Positions 52,061 through 62,995 of a stretch of DNA of 64,000 nt are shown one piece after another. Positions within the stretch are counted from its first letter, which is position 1. Each line of letters begins with the position of its first letter. A model generated the notes under the pieces. The model saw only the letters and a program-made list of their open reading frames with translations, did no database searches and was not told the DNA's origin. The DNA comes from Rugosibacter sp. Lineage in GTDB: Bacteria; Pseudomonadota; Gammaproteobacteria; Burkholderiales; Rhodocyclaceae. The translations under genes were made by a program, and so were the position numbers. Location of the stretch: NCBI GenBank assembly GCA_030645365.1, contig JAUSMB010000035.1:1-64000 (forward strand), in the 5' to 3' direction.

Positions 52061-53956
52061 ATGTTTGATAGCGTTCGTAACAACAAAAGAATTGTTCAGG
52101 GGTTTCTTATTCTAATAACAATCCCATTTGCGCTCTGGGGGGTTGAGTCTTACATTCAAGATAGTGTAAGCGGGGATGAGGTAGCTACCGTAGGCAAGGT
52201 TAAAATTTCGCAGCAAGAATTTGTTTCTGCATTGAGCCAACAACAAGAACGCTTGCGTGTTCGATCCGGCGGTAACTTTGACTCTGCACTGTTTGATACG
52301 CCGCAAGTCCGTCTCCAGTTGCTGGAATCGCTCATTACCAGGGAGCTATTAACGCAGCAAGTGAGAAAAGCCCAACTTACCGTGAGCGATGGGGCGCTAG
52401 TAAACGCTATCGCGAGCATCCCTGAGTTTCAGGAAAATAATCAATTTTCCAAAATCAGCTACGAAACTGCTCTCTCATCGCAGGGCCTAAATAAAGAGTT
52501 GTTTGAAGCGCGAATGAGGCAAGACCTTGCAGTACAACAGCTTGTTTTGCCAATTGCCGCAGCAAGTATCCCTGGCGTTACGCCGACAGGTCGTTGGCTA
52601 TCGATAAAGTTAGAGCAGCGTGAGGTTGTTGAGGCTCAGATCCCTTACGCCAACTATATTAACCAAGTGAAATTGGCCCCTGATGCAGTCAAGAAATATT
52701 ATGCTGAGCATGCTAAGGAATTTGAGCTACCCGAGCAAGTTCGTGCAGAGTTTTTAGTACTGAGTACGAATGCGTTGTTGACGCAACTATCCGTTAGTGA
52801 AGAAGAAGTCAGAGCTCGTTACACCGCAGATATTAATCGTTATAAAGAAACTGAGTCGCGTCGGGCAAGCCATATTTTGATTGCCGTGGATAAAAATGCA
52901 CCTACGGCTGAAGTCGCGAGTGCTAAGGCTAAAGCCGAGGATTTGCTGGCTAAGCTCGGTAAAAACGCTGGCAGTTTTGCTGCGTTAGCCAAAGAATATT
53001 CTAAAGACACTCAGTCAGCGGACAAAGGTGGGGATTTGGGCTGGTTTGGCCGTGGTCTGATGACAAAGTCATTTGAAGATGCTGTGTTTGAATTGAAAGA
53101 AGGGGCTACATCTCGCGCAATTCGCACAGAATTTGGGTTTCATATTATTCGCGTTACTGGGGTAAAACCGGAACATGTTCAGTCTTTTGATGACGTAAAA
53201 CTTACTATTGCTGATGAACTAAAGCGCGAATTAGGCGCTAAGCGATATGCTGAAGCAGCAGAACCATTTGGCAATTTGGTCTATGAGCAGCCAGATAGCT
53301 TGACTCCCGCGGCAGAAAAATGGAGGTTGCCGATTCAGCAGACAGGTTGGCTTTCAAAATTAGATAAGTTGTCTTTTCCGCTAAATAATAAAAAATTGGC
53401 TGATGCTTTGTTTGGTGAGGATGCGGTTAAGAAAAAGCATAACACCGAAGCCGTGGAGGTTTCTCCCGGTACGCTTGTTGCTGCACGAGTGCTGGAATAT
53501 AAATCTGCTGCTTTGCAAGATTTTGCTGCTGTTAAAGAAAAGATTGAGAAGGAGTTGATCCATGAAGCGGCCCTTAAATTAGCCATAAAAGATGGTGAAG
53601 ACAAATTGTCCCGCTTGATGAAAGGCGAAGCAGTCGATATGAAATGGTCAACGTCGAAGACTTTGAGTCAAGATAATGCACATGATCTTTCCTCACAGGC
53701 TGTGCAAGCGATTTTTAAGGCGAAAACCGATAAATTACCGGCTTATGTTGGCCTTACTTCGCACAATAATGGCTATGTTGTCTATCGTATTAACGAATTA
53801 AAAACTGCTAGACCAAGTCAAGAAGATGCGGAGAGTCATAAGCTTCTCGAGCGTTATAACCAGTCAGTGACCGAAGAGGAAGTCGCTGCGTGGATGGCGA
53901 CTTTAAAAGAACAATTTCCAGTAGAAATTAAAAAGTCGGCGCTGGAGAAACGCTAA
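52061..53956 (+). CDS. ppiD: SurA N-terminal-domain / parvulin peptidyl-prolyl isomerase PpiD
   Basis: MFDSVRNNKRIVQGFLILITIPFALWGVESY; ESRRASHILIAVDKNAP; GGDLGWFGRGLMTKSFEDAVFELKEG. Confidence 0.92.
   Translation: MFDSVRNNKRIVQGFLILITIPFALWGVESYIQDSVSGDEVATVGKVKISQQEFVSALSQQQERLRVRSGGNFDSALFDTPQVRLQLLESLITRELLTQQVRKAQLTVSDGALVNAIASIPEFQENNQFSKISYETALSSQGLNKELFEARMRQDLAVQQLVLPIAAASIPGVTPTGRWLSIKLEQREVVEAQIPYANYINQVKLAPDAVKKYYAEHAKEFELPEQVRAEFLVLSTNALLTQLSVSEEEVRARYTADINRYKETESRRASHILIAVDKNAPTAEVASAKAKAEDLLAKLGKNAGSFAALAKEYSKDTQSADKGGDLGWFGRGLMTKSFEDAVFELKEGATSRAIRTEFGFHIIRVTGVKPEHVQSFDDVKLTIADELKRELGAKRYAEAAEPFGNLVYEQPDSLTPAAEKWRLPIQQTGWLSKLDKLSFPLNNKKLADALFGEDAVKKKHNTEAVEVSPGTLVAARVLEYKSAALQDFAAVKEKIEKELIHEAALKLAIKDGEDKLSRLMKGEAVDMKWSTSKTLSQDNAHDLSSQAVQAIFKAKTDKLPAYVGLTSHNNGYVVYRINELKTARPSQEDAESHKLLERYNQSVTEEEVAAWMATLKEQFPVEIKKSALEKR
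53931..53954 (+). repeat. 24-bp dispersed motif, copy at 3' end of ppiD (20/24)
   Basis: AAAAGTCGGCGCTGGAGAAACGCT. Confidence 0.65.
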
Positions 53957-53998
53957 CCTCATGGCTTCAGGGATTAGCTCATATGATTCTCTTAAGCG

Positions 53999-55744
53999 AT
54001 GATTATCGATCCAACGCCTGAGCTGATAGCAAAAATTATATTGGCGGGTTTTAACAAGCACTACAGCTTGTTTCGTGAATGTTCATCAGGAGCAAAACAG
54101 CGCTTTGAAGAAATGCGCTGGATTGATGGGCAGCAAGCAATTAAGGATCGTATTCAGTTTTACGATGATCGTGTAAGTGAAACGACAACTCAATTGTGTG
54201 ATGAGTTTAATGCTGAGGGTTTAGCAGAGAACATCTGGCAGCAAACCAAACTGAATTACATCGGATTTTTATCTGAACATCGGCAACCTGAGTTGGCTGA
54301 GACTTTTTTTAACTCGGTATGTTGTCGGATCTTACATCGAACTTATTTTCATAACGATTATATTTTCGTGCGTCCGGCTGTGGCGACAGAATATATCGAA
54401 TCAAATCCACCAACTTATCGATGCTATTACCCCACTCAGATTAATTTAAAAGCCTCTATTAGAAAAATATTCCTTGATTTTTTGTGGGCTAAAGAGTTTG
54501 AGGATATTGATCGCGATGTGGATTTTATTTTGCGCACTTTTACACAGCATTTGATTCGCTTGCCTAAGCAAGAGGCTAATTTTCAAATTCAAGTATTAGG
54601 CTCTGCTTTTTATAGAAATAAGGCGTCTTACGTTATTGGTAAAGTAATCAATGGTGGCATGGAGTATCCATTTGCTTTACCCATACTGCATGCGCCAAGC
54701 GGTAAGATTTACATAGATACGATTATTTTGGATACGTGGCGAATTGGTTTGCTATTTTCTCTCTCTCGGGCATATTTCATGGTGGATATGGAAGTTCCTT
54801 CCGCCTATGTCCAGTTTCTGCGGACGATAATGACGAATAAGTCTCGGTCTGAGCTCTACACTATGCTTGGGTTAGGGAAGCAGGGGAAAACGATGTTTTA
54901 TCGTGACCTTGTCTATCATCTGCATCATTCAGCAGACCAGTTTATTGTTGCGCCAGGTATTCGAGGCTTGGTCATGATGGTATTTACTTTGCCATCCTAC
55001 CCATATGTTTTTAAAATCATTAAAGACGTCTTTGGTAGTTCAAAAGAGGTTGACCATGAAACCGTCCGCAGAAAATACCAGTTGGTGAAGCAGGTTGATC
55101 GAGTGGGGCGCATGGCGGATACGCTTGAGTTTTCACATGTAGCTTTGCCACGAAAAAGATTCTCGCCAGAATTGATTGATGCACTGCAGGAGTCTGCGCC
55201 GTCTTTAATTGAAGAGGATGGCGACAACTTGGTGATTAAGCATGTCTATATTGAACGGCGCATGCAGCCGCTTAATTTATTTCTTGAGGAAATGACCAGG
55301 GCTGGTGACGACGAGCAAATGGAGCATGCTGTGATCGAATACGGAAATGCGATTCGTGAGTTAGCTATTGCTAATATTTTTCCTGGTGACATGTTGTGGA
55401 AGAATTTTGGAATTACTCGGTATGGTCGAGTTGTTTTTTACGATTATGATGAAATCGAATATATGACAGCCTGCAAGTTTAGGCGTTTTCCCCCCCCCCC
55501 TGACTTTGAAGCGGAAATGGCTGGCAAGAGTTGGTATTCGGCAGCAAAAAATGATGTTTTCCCTGAAGAGTTTGCTACCTTTTTATTGACATCTGAGAAA
55601 ATTCGAGCGGTTTTTATGCGCCATCATAAAGATATTCTTGAACCTGACTTTTGGCAGACTACGCAGGAAGATATTCGCCAAGGCGTAGTGAGAGATTTTT
55701 TCCCTTATCCAAAATCATTACGATTTTGCAATCGTTTTTCGTGA
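53999..55744 (+). CDS. aceK: Isocitrate dehydrogenase kinase/phosphatase
   Basis: APGIRGLVMMVFTLPSYPYVFKIIKD; HVYIERRMQPLNLFLE; DMLWKNFGITRYGRVVFYDYDEIEYMTAC. Confidence 0.95.
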   Translation: MIIDPTPELIAKIILAGFNKHYSLFRECSSGAKQRFEEMRWIDGQQAIKDRIQFYDDRVSETTTQLCDEFNAEGLAENIWQQTKLNYIGFLSEHRQPELAETFFNSVCCRILHRTYFHNDYIFVRPAVATEYIESNPPTYRCYYPTQINLKASIRKIFLDFLWAKEFEDIDRDVDFILRTFTQHLIRLPKQEANFQIQVLGSAFYRNKASYVIGKVINGGMEYPFALPILHAPSGKIYIDTIILDTWRIGLLFSLSRAYFMVDMEVPSAYVQFLRTIMTNKSRSELYTMLGLGKQGKTMFYRDLVYHLHHSADQFIVAPGIRGLVMMVFTLPSYPYVFKIIKDVFGSSKEVDHETVRRKYQLVKQVDRVGRMADTLEFSHVALPRKRFSPELIDALQESAPSLIEEDGDNLVIKHVYIERRMQPLNLFLEEMTRAGDDEQMEHAVIEYGNAIRELAIANIFPGDMLWKNFGITRYGRVVFYDYDEIEYMTACKFRRFPPPPDFEAEMAGKSWYSAAKNDVFPEEFATFLLTSEKIRAVFMRHHKDILEPDFWQTTQEDIRQGVVRDFFPYPKSLRFCNRFS

Positions 55745-55769
55745 TCTGTGCTGTGGTTGATTTCAGTGC

Positions 55770-56336
55770 ATGAGCCGCCTTATTCTTTTTAATAAGCCCT
55801 ATGGCGTGTTAACTCAGTTTACAGACCCGAGCGGACGTCTGACGCTTGCTAACTTTATAAAAACACCACATGTTTATGCCGCCGGGCGCTTGGACTCGGA
55901 CTCAGAAGGACTTGTCTTACTGACAGATGATGGCAGCTTGCAAGCAAGAATTGCGCATCCTCGGTATAAGCTGCTCAAGGTTTATTGGGCTCAGGTAGAA
56001 GGCATTCCGAAGGCGGCTGATTTAGAGCTTTTAAGGCGGGGGGTAGACTTGGGCGACTTTATTACTCAACCTGCGAAAATAAACTTGATTGACGAGCCAT
56101 CGAGCTTATGGGAGAGGCGCCCACCTATTCGCTATCGGTCAAATATTCCGACTTCTTGGCTAAAAATTGTTATAGCTGAGGGAAAAAATCGGCAAGTCCG
56201 GCGCATGACAGCAAAAATTGGATTCCCGACACTGAGACTTGTTCGCTGGTCAGTGGGGGAGTGGACGCTAGAGGGGCTACCACCAGAGAGTTGGCGCGAA
56301 ATTACAGTTACGCGTCGACCTGACATTAATCCATGA
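55770..56336 (+). CDS. rluE: 23S rRNA pseudouridine synthase (RluE-like)
   Basis: LILFNKPYGVLTQFTD; VYAAGRLDSDSEGLVLLTDDG; GKNRQVRRMTAKIGFPTLRLVR. Confidence 0.92.
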   Translation: MSRLILFNKPYGVLTQFTDPSGRLTLANFIKTPHVYAAGRLDSDSEGLVLLTDDGSLQARIAHPRYKLLKVYWAQVEGIPKAADLELLRRGVDLGDFITQPAKINLIDEPSSLWERRPPIRYRSNIPTSWLKIVIAEGKNRQVRRMTAKIGFPTLRLVRWSVGEWTLEGLPPESWREITVTRRPDINP

Positions 56337-56580
56337 GTCCTATGGTAGGCCCGCCGGGAAGTCGGCAGTTATCAGACCTACTCGTAATAATCGAAAAAAT
56401 TTACCATGAACAAACTGATCGCTACTCTGGATGCAGATTTTATTGCTACTCCCGCTACTGCTGAAGAAGCCATGTGATTTTGCGTGAATGATAAAAAACA
56501 GCGGGTTACCCCGCCATTTTTGTTTTTATTTGTGTCTTTTGTAATTGCTACTGTATGAGATATTCTTTTAAGGGTGTGTT

Positions 56581-57039
56581 ATGAGAAGTCGGATATTAAC
56601 GCTGCTCAGTGGTGCATTGGCAATAGCATTTTTTACGGCATTTGTGAATGCAGAGCCGAGTATGCCTCGGCCTGTCAGTTTATTTGCGGGTATACACCAT
56701 GTTGAAGCGGAGCTTGCCGCAACGCTTGATAGTCGAACTTCTGGTTTGATGCACCGAAAATCGATGCCTACACAGCATGGGATGTTATTTGTATTTCCAG
56801 TGTCGGCAAAACACTGTATGTGGATGAAGAATACTTATCTTCCACTTTCGGTCGCCTTTTTAAATGAGCAGGGCACTATTATCAATGTTGAAGAAATGGA
56901 ACCGCAAACTGAGAACAATCACTGTGCTTTGAAGCCAGCGCGTTATGCTTTGGAGATGAATGCAGGCTGGTTTAAAAATCGAGGCTTGGAACCTGGTTCC
57001 AGAATAGCTGGGGTTAGTAAGCTAACCGCTAGCTATTAA
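56581..57039 (+). CDS. DUF192 family protein
   Basis: RTSGLMHRKSMPTQHGMLFVFPVSAKHCMWMKNTYLPLSVAFL. Confidence 0.88.
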   Translation: MRSRILTLLSGALAIAFFTAFVNAEPSMPRPVSLFAGIHHVEAELAATLDSRTSGLMHRKSMPTQHGMLFVFPVSAKHCMWMKNTYLPLSVAFLNEQGTIINVEEMEPQTENNHCALKPARYALEMNAGWFKNRGLEPGSRIAGVSKLTASY

Positions 57040-57147
57040 TTCATCAAATTTCACTCCCAACAAGATTGGGTCTGAGTCGGATGATGCTAATGATAAGAAG
57101 GCAAGCGTTGCCTTGATTTAATCACTTAGGCACAATGAATAAAAAAT

Positions 57148-57173
57148 AAAAAAGCTGCCTTAAGGCAGCTTTT
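57148..57173. terminator. Bidirectional terminator between DUF192 gene and rpsT
   Basis: AAAAAAGCTGCCTTAAGGCAGCTTTT. Confidence 0.75.
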
Positions 57174-57212
57174 GAACGATTATTCGAGTTTCTTGATGCT
57201 ATAGGTAATAAC

Positions 57213-57473
57213 TTACAGTGCTTTAATCGCAGCAGACAAACGACTTTTTTGACGGGCAACAAGGTTCTTATGAACAATTTTTTTGTCAGCAATCGAGTCT
57301 ATAATTTTTTGTGACTCAACAAAAACAGCCTGTGCTCCAGCCTTATCGCCCGTTGCGATTGCTTTACGTACTTTTTTGATGGCAGTACGCAATGACGAGC
57401 GTTGATCCATATTATGGATGCGTTGATTAGCAGATTGGCGTGCGCGCTTGCGAGCTTGTACTGTGTTGGCCAT
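57213..57473 (-). CDS. rpsT: 30S ribosomal protein S20
   Basis: [39 protein letters not shown]...[18 protein letters not shown]. Confidence 0.96.
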   Translation of the reverse strand: MANTVQARKRARQSANQRIHNMDQRSSLRTAIKKVRKAIATGDKAGAQAVFVESQKIIDSIADKKIVHKNLVARQKSRLSAAIKAL

Positions 57474-57633
57474 AATGATTATCTAATGAGGTAAAAGCAT
57501 GGAAAGAACTATTATAAAAGATTCTTTTATTCGGTGCAAGGTTAAATCAGGTTAAAGAAGTGATGTGCTGAATAGGATTTAGTGCTTTTTGCCATGATCG
57601 ATTGGTTGAATTTTTATAAGGTTTATGGGTGGT

Positions 57634-58983
57634 TTAGAGCTCGCTTTGAGAGTCTTCAAACGAGCATGCTGTCAGCACTTTTGCTGTTATGTGGCCTGTT
57701 GCCAGTTCAACCGCGATTTGGTTTCCTGAGCGTAGCGCGTCGGCATGACTTACTACCGCTCCCTGCGCGTTACGGACAATGGCGAATCCACGTGCTAACG
57801 TATTGTGGGGATTAAGATGTTCCAGAGCTTTGAGAAGAGGATGCAGTGCGCTATGCTTTTGTAAAAAAAGACTATTTTTTTCGGCGTTTAAACGCCGCTC
57901 AAGCAACGCCAGTTGTCCTTGGCGGCTTTCTATACGCGGGGCGAGATAGTTAAAATGCATTTGAATGCGGTTAATGCGGTCGTGATGTCTGTGCAGATGA
58001 CCTGCCAGTACAGCAGTCAGTTTGGAGCCGAGTAATTGCATCTGATCCTGCCGACGATTTATAGTATTGGCTGGGTGTGTCAGGCGAAGTGTCATATGGT
58101 CAAGTCGTTGCTGATCACGTGACAGGCGATACTGTATTGCGTTATTGAATTTTTGACGCAGGCCAATAACTTTTTGTGGCATGTCATGCCAGTGTTGTGT
58201 TGCTAACTCAGCTGCTGCGGTAGGTGTTGGTGCACGTAAATCGGCAACAAAATCAGCAATTGTGGTATCCGTTTCGTGGCCAACACCGCTGATAATTGGT
58301 AAGGTGCTGCTAGCAATAGCGTAGGCGACAATTTCTTCATTGAATGCCCATAAATCTTCGATGCTTCCGCCGCCACGGACTAGCAGTAAAAGATCGCACT
58401 CATTGTGCTGTGTTGCGGAGGCAATTGCTTGAGCAATACCCCTAGCTGCTATTTCACCTTGTACCAGGGTTGGGTAGATAGTAATGGTCAAATGGGGTGC
58501 GCGACGGTTGAGTACTGATAAAACATCGTGTAACGCCGCCGCATGGAGGGAGCTGATAATTCCGATTCGACTAGGTAGGCGCGGTAGAGGTTTTTTTCTC
58601 TCGACTGCGAACAAGCCTTCCATTTCAAGCTTTTGTTTCAGGCGCGAGAATTCCTCAAAAAGTCGCCCCAACCCTGCGCGGCGAATCGCCTCAATATTTA
58701 ACTGAAAATCACCACGCGGTTCATAAAGTGATACTAACGCCCGCGCTTCAACCTGTTGTCCATTTTCCAGGCGCCAAGGCACTATTTGCGCACGCGTACG
58801 AAACATAATGCAACGTGCCTGAGCTGTAGCGTCCTTCAGCGTGAAATAAACATGTCCCGACGCTGCGCGTAGCAGATTTGAAATTTCGCCGGTTACCCAA
58901 AGTAAAGGAAAGGCTTGCTCTAATGTTTGGCGGGTGAGGTGGTTCAATTCACTAATACTTATCACTGAATAAGGTGTAGTCAT
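57634..58983 (-). CDS. xseA: Exodeoxyribonuclease VII large subunit
   Basis: SISELNHLTRQTLEQAFPLLWVTGEISNL; GHVYFTLKDATAQARCIMF; VGHETDTTIADFVADLRAPTPTAAAE. Confidence 0.95.
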   Translation of the reverse strand: MTTPYSVISISELNHLTRQTLEQAFPLLWVTGEISNLLRAASGHVYFTLKDATAQARCIMFRTRAQIVPWRLENGQQVEARALVSLYEPRGDFQLNIEAIRRAGLGRLFEEFSRLKQKLEMEGLFAVERKKPLPRLPSRIGIISSLHAAALHDVLSVLNRRAPHLTITIYPTLVQGEIAARGIAQAIASATQHNECDLLLLVRGGGSIEDLWAFNEEIVAYAIASSTLPIISGVGHETDTTIADFVADLRAPTPTAAAELATQHWHDMPQKVIGLRQKFNNAIQYRLSRDQQRLDHMTLRLTHPANTINRRQDQMQLLGSKLTAVLAGHLHRHHDRINRIQMHFNYLAPRIESRQGQLALLERRLNAEKNSLFLQKHSALHPLLKALEHLNPHNTLARGFAIVRNAQGAVVSHADALRSGNQIAVELATGHITAKVLTACSFEDSQSEL

Positions 58984-59242
58984 GCGTAGAGCCTGTTTTT
59001 TAAAAGGAGGAATACTAAACCATCAAGGATTGTTGACGTAGCTGTTTGAATTTTATCCGGCCAAAAGAATTGCCTTTATTTAAAGTGAGTTAGATGAAAA
59101 ACTGCGCTGTTTTCCACTGAATTATCCACAGAATTTGGGGATAACCCAGGAACTTTTCTGCAGGCCCCGTCCTGACTGTGTTGCTGAAGTTAGCCGTTCC
59201 GGCTAAAGTGCGGCTTTCGTTGTTCACTGGGAGTTTGTCCAC

Positions 59243-59848
59243 GTGTTTGCAATTATTCAAGCGGCTGGATGGCCTATATGGCCATTGTTATTTGCTTCCG
59301 TTATTGCGGTTGCATTGATTATTGAGCGCGCAATGGTTTTGCGTCGTGTGAAAGTATTACCCTCAGGCGTTCTGCAAGGTGTTATCGCAGAATATCGGCA
59401 GAGTGGTGTAAGTGAAACTTTGATCGCCAGGGTAGAAAATAACTCCCCTTTGGGTCGCGTACTTGCCTCAGGGATACGTAATGCTAAAAGCGCGCGTGAA
59501 GTGATGAAAGAGGCCATTGAAGAGTCAGGCCGTGCGGTGGCGCATGACCTTGAGCGGTATCTGACAACGCTGGGGACGATTGCGACGATTGCTCCGCTGA
59601 TGGGTCTTTTCGGTACAGTCATCGGCATGATCGAAATCTTCGGTTCACCTACATCATCGGGTAATAACCCGCAGGCCCTTGCTCATGGGATTTCTGTGGC
59701 ACTCTATAACACAGGGTTTGGTTTGGTTATTGCGATTCCGAGCATGATTGCCTATCGTCATTTTCGAGCACTGGTAGATGGATTTTTGGTTGAAATGGAA
59801 CAAGAAGCCATTAAGCTGGTTGAAATAATTCATGGCGATCGTAGCTAG
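59243..59848 (+). CDS. exbB: ExbB/TolQ/MotA proton channel family protein
   Basis: RYLTTLGTIATIAPLMGLFGTVIGMIEIF; ISVALYNTGFGLVIAIPSMIAYRHF; GTG start. Confidence 0.9.
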   Translation: MFAIIQAAGWPIWPLLFASVIAVALIIERAMVLRRVKVLPSGVLQGVIAEYRQSGVSETLIARVENNSPLGRVLASGIRNAKSAREVMKEAIEESGRAVAHDLERYLTTLGTIATIAPLMGLFGTVIGMIEIFGSPTSSGNNPQALAHGISVALYNTGFGLVIAIPSMIAYRHFRALVDGFLVEMEQEAIKLVEIIHGDRS

Positions 59849-59857
59849 AGGTCTGAG

Positions 59858-60277
59858 ATGAACTTTCAACGCAGTCGGCAACGTGAGATGCCGGAAATAA
59901 ATCTTATTGCAATGATCGATGTGTTGTTGGTTATTTTGATTTTTGTCATGACTACCACTACCTACTCAAAGTTTGCCGGCCTTGAAATCAATCTGCCCAC
60001 GGCTGATGTACAGCAAAACAAAGCGCAGCCTGATGAAATTAATGTCGTCATCACCGCAGCAGGCGAGACGATGATCAATAAGGTACCTGTTGTCGGGCGC
60101 GATGTAGCTAGCTTACAGCAGGCATTGCAGAGCGCCACTTCCTCGGGGAAAGAGTCTGTAGTGATTATCAATGCAGATGCCAAGGCCACGCACCAAACGG
60201 TGATTGATGTGATGCAGGCTGCCCAATCTGCTGGGCTTTCGCATATTTCCTTTGCTACCCAGCAAGCCCAGCGCTGA
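59858..60277 (+). CDS. exbD: ExbD/TolR family protein
   Basis: EINLIAMIDVLLVILIFVMTTTTY followed by periplasmic domain. Confidence 0.9.
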   Translation: MNFQRSRQREMPEINLIAMIDVLLVILIFVMTTTTYSKFAGLEINLPTADVQQNKAQPDEINVVITAAGETMINKVPVVGRDVASLQQALQSATSSGKESVVIINADAKATHQTVIDVMQAAQSAGLSHISFATQQAQR

Positions 60278-61325
60278 GTCGGTAGGCAGCCCTGCTTTCT
60301 GGCAGCATCGCGGCCTGTTTTCCTATTTGCTGTATCCAGTATCGCTGATTTTTTCAGCCGTTACTGCACTACGTTTGTTGCTTTATCGTGCGGGCTTTTT
60401 GTCGATACAGCGCGTGTCGGTGCCTGTCATTGTGATTGGTAATCTGACCGTTGGTGGTACAGGTAAAACACCGCTCATTCTGCATGTGGCGAGCTTGTTG
60501 CGTGAACGAGGCATGCATCCCGGGATCGTGAGTCGCGGCTATCGTGGGTCGGCAAAAAGTGTGCTTGAAGTGACTATCGATAGTGATCCGTTGATTGTGG
60601 GAGATGAGCCGCTATTGCTCGCACAGCGCAGCCTTAGCCCACTATTTATTGGTCGTGATCGTGTGCGTGCAGCGCAAGCTTTGCTGTCTCGATATCCTGC
60701 CTGTGATGTGATTTTGTCTGACGACGGATTGCAGCATTATCGGTTGGCGCGCGATGTCGAAATTGCGGTTTTCGATCAGCGAGGCATGATGAATGGTTGG
60801 CAGCTTCCTGCTGGCCCGTTACGTGAGCCAATCAGTCGATTGCGGCAGGTGGATGCCGTGGTTTTCAATGGGGCCACAAGACACCATGCTGCGTTTTCAG
60901 GGGTGGATTCAGCATGTCGCGCCGTATCACCAGTGCCGACTTTTGGGCGCCCTGTCTTTGCTATGCACCTTCAAGGGCTGAGTTTTTATCGCCTTGGTCA
61001 AAAGCAAACAACCTGTCGCGCCGAAGATTTTCTCGGTAAGCAATTACATGCCGTTGCAGGGATAGGCTCGCCCCAGCGTTTTTTTGATCATTTACAGGCG
61101 ATGGGCTTAGTATTTGAACCCCATCCATTTGCTGACCATCATGACTATCACCGCGAAGAACTGAATTTTTTTGGGGATGCGATTCTGACCACAGAGAAGG
61201 ATGCCGTAAAATTTACCGGACTGAATTTGGCTTTGCCTGTTTGGGTACTCCCCGTGACCGCAAACGTGAGCCCTGATCTTGCGGCTTTTATTTTGGAGAA
61301 AATCAATGGATGCCCGTCTACTTGA
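60252..61325 (+). CDS. lpxK: Tetraacyldisaccharide 4'-kinase
   Basis: [47 protein letters not shown]. Confidence 0.94.
   Translation: MLPSKPSAESVGSPAFWQHRGLFSYLLYPVSLIFSAVTALRLLLYRAGFLSIQRVSVPVIVIGNLTVGGTGKTPLILHVASLLRERGMHPGIVSRGYRGSAKSVLEVTIDSDPLIVGDEPLLLAQRSLSPLFIGRDRVRAAQALLSRYPACDVILSDDGLQHYRLARDVEIAVFDQRGMMNGWQLPAGPLREPISRLRQVDAVVFNGATRHHAAFSGVDSACRAVSPVPTFGRPVFAMHLQGLSFYRLGQKQTTCRAEDFLGKQLHAVAGIGSPQRFFDHLQAMGLVFEPHPFADHHDYHREELNFFGDAILTTEKDAVKFTGLNLALPVWVLPVTANVSPDLAAFILEKINGCPST
60921..60944 (-). repeat. 24-bp dispersed motif, copy inside lpxK (23/24)
   Basis: GCCGTATCACCAGTGCCGACTTTT. Confidence 0.9.
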
Positions 61326-61482
61326 AATACTTGTTTGCCCTATCTGCAAGAGTCCATTGGATTATCGTAAAGCGGCATCCGAATTGGTGTGTAAAGGGTG
61401 CAAGCTGGCTTTTGCTATTAAAGATGACATTCCCGTGATGCTGGAAGAAGCGGCGCGTAAAGTCACGGCTGAAGAACTCTGA
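61306..61482 (+). CDS. Trm112 family protein (YcaR-like)
   Basis: [51 protein letters not shown]. Confidence 0.92.
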   Translation: MDARLLEILVCPICKSPLDYRKAASELVCKGCKLAFAIKDDIPVMLEEAARKVTAEEL

Positions 61483-62261
61483 TGCGTTTGCGCGTGCCTT
61501 TTCGGGTCGTGATTCCGGCACGCTGGGCCTCGACCCGTTTGCCCGGCAAGCCATTAGCGGATATCGCCGGAAAACCGATGGTGGTGCGTGTGGCCGAGGC
61601 AGCGGTAAAAAGTGGCGCCATGGAAATATGCATTGCAACTGATGATGAGCGAGTAATGCACGCCGTTTTAGCGCATGGTTTTGATGTCATCATGACCCGT
61701 GTTGATCATGCCTCAGGAACTGATCGGTTGGCTGAAGTGGCCAAGCTGAAGTGTTGGGATGGCGAAGCGATTGTTGTTAATGTGCAAGGCGATGAGCCGT
61801 TGATCGATCCTGCGTTGATTGCCCGTGTGGCGAGTGCCTTAGCAGATGACGCACAAGCATCTATCGCCACCGCCGCACATCCTTTGAGCGAGTTGGCTGA
61901 ATTTATAAATCCGAATGTAGTTAAAGTCGTTGTTGATGGACAAGGTCGGGCACTGTACTTTTCGCGCGCGCCTATTCCTTGGCCACGGGATGCTTTTGCA
62001 ACAAATCCGAGTGACTTCCCTTCTGGGTTGCCGGTCCGTCGCCATATCGGTTTATATGCTTATCGCACGGATTTTTTGCGGCAATACAGTCAACTATTGC
62101 CAAACGTGCTCGAGCAGTGGGAATCTCTTGAGCAATTGCGTGCGTTGGCAAATGGATTTGTTATTCGTGTTGTCGATTGCCTTGATGCGCCAGTAGCGGG
62201 CGTCGATACGCCAGAAGATTTGGCGCGCGTCAGACAGGCGTTTGACCGTACTGTGAATTGA
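61482..62261 (+). CDS. kdsB: 3-deoxy-manno-octulosonate cytidylyltransferase
   Basis: [43 protein letters not shown]. Confidence 0.96.
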   Translation: MRLRVPFRVVIPARWASTRLPGKPLADIAGKPMVVRVAEAAVKSGAMEICIATDDERVMHAVLAHGFDVIMTRVDHASGTDRLAEVAKLKCWDGEAIVVNVQGDEPLIDPALIARVASALADDAQASIATAAHPLSELAEFINPNVVKVVVDGQGRALYFSRAPIPWPRDAFATNPSDFPSGLPVRRHIGLYAYRTDFLRQYSQLLPNVLEQWESLEQLRALANGFVIRVVDCLDAPVAGVDTPEDLARVRQAFDRTVN

Positions 62262-62326
62262 CGGTATCTTCGCGCAGATAGAAAAATGCTTAAAAAATAT
62301 TTTCAATATAATTTTCCGGAGCTTGA

Positions 62327-62986
<660 letters not shown>

Positions 62987-62995
62987 GTGTCTACT

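Noticed and set aside
56406-56477. Short ORF MNKLIATLDADFIATPATAEEAM
   Set aside because: 24 codons, looks like a decayed signal-peptide protein start; too short to call.
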